A DNA stretch of 42,559 nucleotides from Phycisphaerales bacterium (GTDB lineage Bacteria > Planctomycetota > Phycisphaerae > Phycisphaerales > UBA1924), in NCBI GenBank assembly GCA_015487555.1, contig WFPK01000016.1, positions 1-42,559 of the forward strand. Reading direction: 5' to 3'. The notes beneath the pieces are model-generated. The model was given only the letters and a program-made list of their open reading frames with translations. It was not told where the DNA came from and did no database searches. The first letter of the stretch is position 1, and each line of letters opens with the position of its first letter. Made by a program: the position numbers and the translations under genes. Positions 36,736 to 42,559 of this stretch are shown piece by piece.

Positions 36736-36789
36736 CACGCTTTTTCAAGCGTGATCGTAGTTCGATACGCACGCCAAAGGGCGTCGTAT
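36736..36789 (-). promoter_or_regulatory. Structured leader of the FlgI-like gene
   Basis: Read on the minus strand: hairpin ATACG-ACGCC-CTTT-GGCGT-(G)-CGTAT (36765-36789), 11 nt, then hairpin CACGCTT-GAAA-AAGCGTG (36736-36753) with a GNRA tetraloop. Both are nearly perfect and lie 65-120 nt before the GTG start. They suggest a cis-acting leader RNA. Confidence 0.45.
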
Positions 36790-36871
36790 GCACCATCTTG
36801 TCCAACGATTGAGAACTTGAGCATACTTTGACTGGGTCGAGTACCTATTGCTGTGCCCAAGTGTGGAAAAC

Positions 36872-37363
36872 TTCACACAATGCAAAAAACAGATGTTCGT
36901 ATAAAAGGCGGGTTCTGGTCGAGCGATGCCAATCACTGAGCCCATGTCCAAGGGTCGGAAACCACTTGGTAGAACCCAAGTTGGCACAAATTCGCGCCCA
37001 AATCAGGTGGGTTTGATCCCAACCTTTCAGATCGAGATATCGTGAATCAGGAAGGAAATTTGTCGAAAAATTCGGCAAAACATCACACACAACCCATTGT
37101 GCCTGATATGCTCAGGGCCCGATGCATCATCGAGATATGGTGGGTCGGAACAGAGAAAGGGCGATTGAGACTACGGAGAAGTCATTGGCAATACAGGGTT
37201 TGGAATCAACCGACAAGTTACCCACACCCCGCCTTGCCAATCACTTCGAAATAACCGACTCTCATCAAATCCCACACTCTGACCATCGGCAGTGAATTGC
37301 GACAGCGGTTCGGTGTTCGTTCGATTCCGGTTTGTTTATGCGATTCGTGTTCATCTTCTGGGT
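36872..37363. other. Gene-free stretch upstream of the RNA candidate
   Basis: No ORF here has protein-like composition. AT content is higher than in the coding regions around it. TTCGATTCC at 37315-37323 looks like a T-loop but has no paired arms. Nothing else is supported. Confidence 0.5.
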
Positions 37364-37593
37364 GGGGCAATCGCCCCGGCACTTAGCTTTGCACGGCGCT
37401 CAGCCAGGTCGCGGGGATCGCCGGGTTGGGCTTTGGCGTGGGTTCCTTTTCTCGAAGAGGAACGCTGTCGGGGTTGGGATGGCCAGTCTGTACGGTTGGC
37501 ACAACAAAGCGAATACGCTGTTTCCGGTGGTTGTGTTGCAGGCTCAGCCAGGGTTATTGTGTGGCCGAAGCAGATTGGCCGGGCAGACTGGCC
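37364..37593. ncRNA. Candidate structured RNA upstream of dcd
   Basis: About 230 nt with a run of strong stems: GGGGC-AATC-GCCCC (37364-37377), GTTCCTTTT-CTCG-AAGAGGAAC (37442-37463), then a long-range 10-bp stem GGCCAGTCTG (37481-37490) / CAGACTGGCC (37584-37593). The long-range stem encloses CACAAC / GTTGTG (37500-37505, 37530-37535), and within that AGCG-AATA-CGCT (37508-37519). No known RNA family signature (RNase P, tmRNA, SRP, 6S) was recognised. Frames through it have unlikely protein composition. The strand is undecided. Confidence 0.35.
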
Positions 37594-37709
37594 GGATACA
37601 GGAGTCGTTTCTGGGCGTTGCGTAGGCGCAGCTTCAGAAGCTCGAGTGAAACACAGGGGCAACGGATGCCCCGACAAAAGCGTCGTTCGGCCAAACGCCG
37701 GATGCACAG

Positions 37710-38294
37710 ATGGAGCAACCCGTGCCAGTTCTTTGTGATACACAGATCGAACAACTCGTCGAGATCAAACCATTCGAGCGAGCAATCAAACGCGATGGAA
37801 CCATCTCCTATGGCGTCTCGTCCTACGGCTACGATGTCCGCGTCGGAACCGTCTTCAAAATCTTCACCCCAACGCCCAAGACCGGAGGCATCGCTGTCGT
37901 CGATCCCAAAGCCTTCACCGATGACCTGATGGTGACGGTCGATACCGAAGAAATGGGCACCGACCATGTCATCATCCCGCCCAACTCCTTCGCCCTGTGC
38001 GAAACCATCGAGTACTTCGACATCCCCCGCGACATCCTCGTCCTCTGCGTCGGCAAGAGCACCTATGCCCGTTGCGGATTGATCGTGAATGTCACGCCGT
38101 TGGAACCTGAGTGGCGAGGCAAGGTGACGCTCGAAATCTCCAACACGACGCCGTTGCCGGCGAAGGTGTATGCCAACGAAGGCCTCGCCCAGTTCATCTT
38201 CATGAAGGGCGATCAGGTGTGTGCACAGAGTTATGCGGATAAGGCGGGGAAGTATCAGGATCAGGGCGGCTTGACGCTGCCGAGGGTGGACTAA
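37710..38294 (+). CDS. dcd: dCTP deaminase
   Basis: Deaminates dCTP to dUTP, the source of dUMP for thymidylate synthesis; trimeric, cytosolic. 194 aa, normal length. [38 protein letters not shown], the signature [10 protein letters not shown] (usual GKSSLARLGL), [12 protein letters not shown] with the catalytic Glu, and [20 protein letters not shown] at the C-terminus, the nucleotide-closing tail. ATG 37710 is used; no clear Shine-Dalgarno sequence. It precedes nrdJ by 115 bp, so both steps of deoxynucleotide supply are clustered. A bifunctional DCD-DUT is possible but cannot be told from the motifs. Confidence 0.94.
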   Translation: MEQPVPVLCDTQIEQLVEIKPFERAIKRDGTISYGVSSYGYDVRVGTVFKIFTPTPKTGGIAVVDPKAFTDDLMVTVDTEEMGTDHVIIPPNSFALCETIEYFDIPRDILVLCVGKSTYARCGLIVNVTPLEPEWRGKVTLEISNTTPLPAKVYANEGLAQFIFMKGDQVCAQSYADKAGKYQDQGGLTLPRVD

Positions 38295-38297
38295 GAA

Positions 38298-38330
38298 GGC
38301 AATAGGCAATGGGCAATAGGCAATGGGGAA
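38298..38330. repeat. GGCAAT(A/G)GG repeat cluster
   Basis: Four copies of GGCAAT(A/G) in tandem, followed by GGGGAAGAGAAGAG, right after the dcd stop. Same family as 4843-4876 and 31978-32026. Confidence 0.6.
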
Positions 38331-38368
38331 GAGAAGAGTTGCGTACTGAATATTGTCAGGTGCCTCAG

Positions 38369-38382
38369 AATAACCAGTTATT
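38369..38382. promoter_or_regulatory. Small palindrome upstream of nrdJ
   Basis: AATAAC-CA-GTTATT, 27 bp before the nrdJ start, overlapping a TTGACG. It could be an operator; it does not match the NrdR box. AAGGA (38394-38398) is the likely ribosome-binding site of nrdJ. Confidence 0.25.
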
Positions 38383-38409
38383 GACGATTACACCAAGGAC
38401 GCTCGAACA

Positions 38410-41400
38410 ATGAAAATCACTCGTCGATTCACCACGGAAGGTACTGACCCGTTCGCATCCACAGAGTGGACCACGCGATCGAGTCGAATCACGAACCCGG
38501 ACGGTTCGGTTGTCTTTGAGATGCCCGATGCCGAGGTTCCCGTTGGGTTCTCGCAGCTGGCGACGGACATTATGGTGTCCAAATACTTCCGCAAGGCGGG
38601 GGTGCCTCAAGATGGTGGGCCAAACGGATTCCCCGGTGGCCCGGCTCGCCGAGCCGGGTCTTCGGATGGGCTGAACCAACAGACCAAGAGTGATGAAATC
38701 AAGAAAGATGAAGAACCCGGCTCGGCGAGCCGGGCCACCAAGGGAGCCACCTCGGAGACCGGCCCCGAACGCTCCGCCCGCCAGGTGATCCATCGGCTCG
38801 CGGGATGCTGGAAGCACTGGGGCGAAACCCATGGGTACTTCGACACCCCCGAAGACGCCCAGGCCTTTTATGACGAACTGGTCTACATGCTGGTGCATCA
38901 GATGTGCGCGCCCAACTCGCCTCAGTGGTTCAACACCGGGCTCAACTGGGCCTATGGAATCTCCGGCCCCGCCCAAGGACACTGGATTGTTGATCCAGAA
39001 ACCGGCGAGCCGGAACTGGCTGACGATGCGTATTCGCATCCCCAGCCTCACGCCTGTTTTATCCAGTCGGTCGATGACTCGCTCGTCAACGAAGGCGGGA
39101 TCATGGACCTCTGGCAACGCGAAGCCCGGTTGTTCAAATATGGTTCAGGCACCGGGACGAACTTCTCGAACCTGCGGGCCGAGAACGAACAGCTCTCGGG
39201 CGGGGGCAACTCGTCGGGGTTGATGAGTTGGCTCAAGATCGGCGATCGGGCAGCCGGGGCGATCAAGAGTGGGGGGACGACCCGCCGAGCTGCCAAGATG
39301 GTGTGCTTGGACATGGACCATCCTGATATCTGCGAGTTCATCAACTGGAAGGTCCGCGAAGAGATCAAGGTCGCGGCACTCGTCGAAGGCATGAAGGTCA
39401 TCCAAGGGACAAAGACTTCGGAGAGTGATTCGGAAACCATCGGCGAAACCGCTGCCCGACTGGGATTGACACTCGACTACGATTTCAACGGCGAGGCCTA
39501 CGCCACCGTTGCGGGTCAGAACTCGAATAACTCGATCCGTATCCCCGATGCGTTCTTTGATGCCGTCGATGCCGGGGCCCAGTGGGAGATGACCTACCGG
39601 ACGACCGGCGAGGTGGTCAAGACGCTCGATGCCAATCAGCTCTGGAACGATATCGCCTACGCAGCCTGGCGCTGTGCCGATCCGGGTGTGCAGTATGACA
39701 CGACGATCAACGCCTGGCACACTTGTCCCAATGCTGGCCGTATCAACGCTTCAAATCCGTGCTCTGAATACATGTTCCTCGATAACACGGCGTGCAATCT
39801 CGCGTCGCTCAATATCCTCAAGTTTTACGACCCTGAAACGCGCGAGTTCGACATCGAATCCTTCGAGCATGGCGTTGATTTGTGGACGATCGTGCTCGAG
39901 ATCAGCGTGCTGATGGCCGCCTTCCCGTCTCGTGAGATCGCCGAGCTGAGCTACAACTACCGCACCATCGGCCTGGGGTATGCCAACCTGGGCGCGATGC
40001 TCATGCAAGCGGGGATTCCATATGACTCCGAGCAGGGCACCGCGGTTTGTGGATGCTTGAGTGCGATCATGACCGGGCGAAGCTATCGCATGAGTGCGAT
40101 GATGGCTGGCGAGTTGGGGGCGTTCCCTGGGTACGAGCCCGAACGCGAGAATATGCTTCGTGTGATCCGCAATCATCGCCGAGCCGCGATGGGGGTTGCT
40201 CGCGATAGTGGTGAGTATGAAGGCCTTCGCATTACTCCGGTCCCGATCAACCACGAACTCATTCGCGATCATAAGGTGCCTTTGGGCAATGCGATGGACA
40301 TGCTCCATCATGCGACGGTCGCTTGGGACGAAGCGTTGCATCTTGGCGAAGAGTTTGGGTATCGCAACGCCCAGACGACGGTTATTGCACCGACCGGGAC
40401 CATTGGTTTGCTGATGGATTGTGATACAACCGGCGTCGAGCCCGACTTTGCACTCGTCAAGTTCAAGAAACTCGCTGGCGGCGGCTACTTCAAGATCGCC
40501 AACGCCTCGATCGACCCTGCCCTCAAGGCGCTCGGGTATGACGATGACCAACGCCGGGCGATGGTTCAATATATTATGGGCACGCTGAACCTGCATGTCC
40601 CGATGCCCAAAGACATCTCCGATAGCGTCGGGCTGTCCCTTGCCGACTGGCTCAGCGAGCGTGGTATGAGCGATGAGGATCTCCAGAAGATCACCGATCA
40701 GCTCCCAGGGGTATTCGAGATTGGATTTGCATTTGGCCCATGGGCATTGAGCGATGAGACCCTCACCCGTATCGGCATCAGCCCAGAGATCGCCAAAGCC
40801 GACGCGAACTTCAACGCGCTCAAGTTTCTCGGGTTGACCAACGCTCATATTGCCGAGTTGAACCAGCTCGTTTGTGGCACGCAAACCATCGAAGGGGCGC
40901 CACATCTCAAAGATGAGCATCTGCCTGTATTCGATTGCGCCAGCACCTGTGGCAACATCGGGACCCGGTTGATCTCCGCCGGCGGGCACATCCGTATGAT
41001 GGCCGGGGCCCAGCCGTTTATCTCAGGGGCGATCTCCAAGACCATCAACCTCCCACACGATGCAACCCTCGAAGATATCAAAGATTCGTACCGCCAGAGC
41101 TGGGAGCTCGGGCTCAAGGCCAATGCGCTCTATCGCGACGGGTGTAAGTTGAGTCAGCCATTGAACGCCAAGAGCGATACCGACAACGAGCTCGACGAGG
41201 ATGTTGTGCTCGACGAGCTCGAACTCGCCGAAGCCTTCGATGAGATCGGCGACGATGTCGTCGAGCTTGCCGATGCGGTGGGCAATGAGAATGTGCGCAT
41301 TGTGATTAAGAAGGAAGTAGAGATTGTGCATCGTCCGATGCGTCGTCGTTTGGCCGACACCCGCCGATCGATCACCCACAAGTTCAATGTCGCCGGGCAC

Positions 41401-42033
41401 GAGGGGTACCTCACCTGCGGAATCTACGACGACGGGATGCCCGGAGAGCTCTTTATCACCATGGCGAAGGAAGGTTCGACCATTGGCGGGCTGATGGATT
41501 CGTTAGGCACCTCGACCTCGGTCGCGTTGCAATACGGCGTGCCGCTCGAAAGCCTGGTCAAAAAGTTCACCCACCAACGCTTCGAGCCCTCGGGCATGAC
41601 CACCAACCGGGACATCCCGTTTGCCAAGAGCTTGGTCGATTACATCTTCCGCTGGCTCGGGATGGAGTTCATCGAAGGGTACCGCGAAGCCAACGCACCG
41701 AAGCGCCCCGAGAGCATGGAGCCGGTCAGCGAGCCAACCATCATCACCCGCCGGATCACTCCTCCAGAGCCTCAAGCCTCTGATCGTGTGATCGAAGTCA
41801 AGGATCAGGTCGTCACCGAGACCCATGTCTCTGAAACCGCGATCAAAACAGGTACCAATACCACAGTCCAGAAGACCGAGACCCACACACAGCGAACCGC
41901 CAGCGCAACACTTTCGATGGCGCTTGAATCTTCGGGCGATGCCCCGCCTTGCGATGTCTGCGGAACCATCACCGTCCGAAGTGGAACCTGTTACAAATGC
42001 CTCAACTGTGGCAACTCGTTGGGATGCAGCTAG
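38410..42033 (+). CDS. nrdJ: Adenosylcobalamin-dependent (class II) ribonucleotide reductase
   Basis: Reduces ribonucleotides to deoxyribonucleotides with a B12-generated thiyl radical; cytosolic, oxygen-independent. 1207 aa. N-terminal MVSKYFRKAGVP, then CAPNSPQWFNTGL, the GSGTGTNFSNLR stretch, NPCSEYMFLDNTACNLASLN (about 449-468, active-site Cys451 and Glu453) and ATNNS-like NSNNSIRI. CASTCGNIG is followed by SGAISKTINLP. A TSCPD domain (about 984-1060: FNVAGHEGYLTCGIYDDG...FITMAKEGSTIGG) and a C-terminal Cys cluster CDVCG...CYKCLNCG (about 1181-1203) complete the long NrdJ form. A hairpin pair adds residues about 76-110 between FRKAGVP and the ERSARQVIHRLAGCW helix. No cobalamin riboswitch is seen upstream. 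dcd lies just before it. Confidence 0.96.
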   Translation: MKITRRFTTEGTDPFASTEWTTRSSRITNPDGSVVFEMPDAEVPVGFSQLATDIMVSKYFRKAGVPQDGGPNGFPGGPARRAGSSDGLNQQTKSDEIKKDEEPGSASRATKGATSETGPERSARQVIHRLAGCWKHWGETHGYFDTPEDAQAFYDELVYMLVHQMCAPNSPQWFNTGLNWAYGISGPAQGHWIVDPETGEPELADDAYSHPQPHACFIQSVDDSLVNEGGIMDLWQREARLFKYGSGTGTNFSNLRAENEQLSGGGNSSGLMSWLKIGDRAAGAIKSGGTTRRAAKMVCLDMDHPDICEFINWKVREEIKVAALVEGMKVIQGTKTSESDSETIGETAARLGLTLDYDFNGEAYATVAGQNSNNSIRIPDAFFDAVDAGAQWEMTYRTTGEVVKTLDANQLWNDIAYAAWRCADPGVQYDTTINAWHTCPNAGRINASNPCSEYMFLDNTACNLASLNILKFYDPETREFDIESFEHGVDLWTIVLEISVLMAAFPSREIAELSYNYRTIGLGYANLGAMLMQAGIPYDSEQGTAVCGCLSAIMTGRSYRMSAMMAGELGAFPGYEPERENMLRVIRNHRRAAMGVARDSGEYEGLRITPVPINHELIRDHKVPLGNAMDMLHHATVAWDEALHLGEEFGYRNAQTTVIAPTGTIGLLMDCDTTGVEPDFALVKFKKLAGGGYFKIANASIDPALKALGYDDDQRRAMVQYIMGTLNLHVPMPKDISDSVGLSLADWLSERGMSDEDLQKITDQLPGVFEIGFAFGPWALSDETLTRIGISPEIAKADANFNALKFLGLTNAHIAELNQLVCGTQTIEGAPHLKDEHLPVFDCASTCGNIGTRLISAGGHIRMMAGAQPFISGAISKTINLPHDATLEDIKDSYRQSWELGLKANALYRDGCKLSQPLNAKSDTDNELDEDVVLDELELAEAFDEIGDDVVELADAVGNENVRIVIKKEVEIVHRPMRRRLADTRRSITHKFNVAGHEGYLTCGIYDDGMPGELFITMAKEGSTIGGLMDSLGTSTSVALQYGVPLESLVKKFTHQRFEPSGMTTNRDIPFAKSLVDYIFRWLGMEFIEGYREANAPKRPESMEPVSEPTIITRRITPPEPQASDRVIEVKDQVVTETHVSETAIKTGTNTTVQKTETHTQRTASATLSMALESSGDAPPCDVCGTITVRSGTCYKCLNCGNSLGCS
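38635..38739 (+). repeat. In-frame paired hairpin element in nrdJ
   Basis: The longest copy (105 bp), with a spacer of about 57 nt. Arms at 38635-38658 and 38716-38739 match the consensus exactly. Read in frame as [10 protein letters not shown] ... [10 protein letters not shown]. The spacer encodes a hydrophilic, Lys/Glu/Asp-rich peptide unrelated to the spacers in uvrA, uvrB and smc. Confidence 0.92.
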
Positions 42034-42334
42034 AACAGAAGAACAGAAGAACAGAAAGGAAAATACCCACCAACCCCAAAGGCAGCGGCCCAAAGCACTC
42101 GGCTTGGCGTGTCTGATAAAAGCACTTACGGGAACGGTCAGCAAACAAACGGAATGAACGCTGCCGGTCTTGGGGTCATGGAATGATCTCGCTGGTGAGC
42201 CGGTCCGATGGACTGCATGCACGGCACTGGTTGCCAAGGAGTCATGCAAGAAACGGACACTCCGAGGTGTGCACCGCCAACTGATTACACCAGGCCGCTG
42301 CCGGGTTTGTGGGATGGTTTATCGTGTTCAAGAT
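42034..42334. other. Gene-free region after nrdJ with strong stem-loops
   Basis: Begins with three copies of GAACAGAA. Stems: CGG(T)CAGC / GCTG(C)CGG near 42144-42170, and TGCATG (42214-42219) / CATGCA (42243-42248), which encloses GGCA / TGCC. Outside that lies a GTCCG / CGGAC pairing. No ORF here is protein-like. It may be the 3' UTR of nrdJ or part of an RNA. No terminator is seen before 42473. Confidence 0.35.
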
Positions 42335-42362
42335 TTGAGTTTTCGATCAAGATCGGTAAGAT
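42335..42362 (+). promoter_or_regulatory. Putative promoter of a short RNA
   Basis: TTGAGT (42335-42340), 16 bp, TAAGAT (42357-42362). Confidence 0.4.
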
Positions 42363-42368
42363 AGATTG

Positions 42369-42509
42369 CGAAGGAGTAGCTGGCTCAGATAGCTGGCTCA
42401 GATAGTAAGACCACCCTGCGGAGATCGAGGCGGCACCTTCCCTGTGCCACAAGGCCCGATCTTCGCCTCCCTCCCCCGGGCATGCCCACCACGGCCCGGG
42501 GGATTTTTT
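42369..42509 (+). ncRNA. Candidate short RNA or leader ending in a terminator
   Basis: About 140 nt from the promoter above to the terminator. It contains TAGCTGGCTCAGA twice in tandem (42377-42402), then stem GGAGATCG / CGATCTTC (42420-42427, 42457-42464) around hairpin GGCAC-CTTCCCT-GTGCC (42432-42448). It may be an independent sRNA or the attenuator of a gene beyond the window. No RNA family was recognised. Confidence 0.4.
42473..42509 (+). terminator. Strong rho-independent terminator
   Basis: 9-bp stem CCCCCGGGC (42473-42481) / GCCCGGGGG (42494-42502), 12-nt loop, then A and six T. Confidence 0.93.
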
Positions 42510-42559
42510 GCCTGCGTTCCTTTGAATCCTTTGCATTGTGTGCGCTATTGCAAGCCCCC

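Noticed and set aside
37315-37323. tRNA T-loop-like TTCGATTCC
   Set aside because: No flanking T-stem pairing, no anticodon arm or acceptor stem around it.
37292-37743. Overlapping frames of 130-148 codons upstream of dcd
   Set aside because: Both strands are open, composition is unusual (Arg/Ser/Cys/Gly) and strong stem-loops run through them; a structured RNA is the better reading.
39751-40989. Minus-strand reading frame of 412 codons opposite nrdJ
   Set aside because: Antisense shadow of highly conserved nrdJ codons; the composition is not protein-like.
42214-42248. Possible cobalamin riboswitch (GCACTGG ... GCCAAGGAGTCATGC resembles the B12 box)
   Set aside because: The other conserved blocks are missing or out of order, and it lies after nrdJ rather than before it.

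Overview
The window looks like a chromosomal segment of an uncultured planctomycete of the Phycisphaerae / Phycisphaerales type. The evidence is two secreted proteins ending in PEP-CTERM-like tails (V[IL]P-P-G-A...RR), a membrane protein with a C-terminal CPxC...CxxCGW zinc ribbon, a kinase with a Ser-rich N-terminus and a single C-terminal membrane anchor, and broad similarity of the housekeeping proteins. The assignment is inference from family knowledge, not a database search. The genes are mostly core functions; there is no prophage, IS transposase, CRISPR array, rRNA or recognisable tRNA.

Layout. 1-5 kb (minus): a UvrD/PcrA helicase that runs off the left edge and an APC permease with a universal-stress-protein tail. 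5.2-8.1 kb (plus): a Ser/Thr kinase, infC (probable AUC start), a terminator and a small unknown ORF. 8.1-22.3 kb (minus): smc, a ClpP-fold protease, uvrB, a small membrane protein, uvrA, a LamG-like PEP-CTERM protein, a sulfotransferase and a methyltransferase. 22.5-26.4 kb (plus): gcvH and an ABC exporter pair. 26.4-30.3 kb (mixed): a 3D-domain protein with a small membrane protein, a TSUP permease, a zinc-ribbon membrane protein and pyrD. 30.3-34.6 kb (plus): a TPR/YggX fusion, a PEP-CTERM protein, a TIM-barrel isomerase, cmk and plsC. 34.6-36.7 kb (minus): a FlgI-like lipoprotein. 37.7-42.0 kb (plus): dcd and nrdJ, preceded and followed by gene-free, strongly structured stretches that may make RNAs.

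Functional themes are nucleotide-excision repair (uvrA, uvrB, uvrD), chromosome organisation (smc) and nucleotide supply (pyrD, cmk, dcd, nrdJ).

The main discovery candidate is a family of paired inverted GC-rich hairpins, core CCCGGCTCGCCGAGCCGGG, sitting inside the reading frames of four conserved genes (uvrA, uvrB, smc, nrdJ). Each pair adds about 21-35 residues at a loop without breaking the frame. The two arms are open in all frames, the spacers between arms are unrelated, and the arms are translated in at least three different frame combinations. A related intergenic family (GGGTGCCAC flank) has the same plan, with GGTG(C/G)C before the hairpin and TCTT(C/G) after it. This resembles REP/BIME or Rickettsia palindromic elements. 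A second theme is probable leaderless transcription: about ten genes have a TANNNT box 5-9 nt before the start codon and no Shine-Dalgarno sequence.
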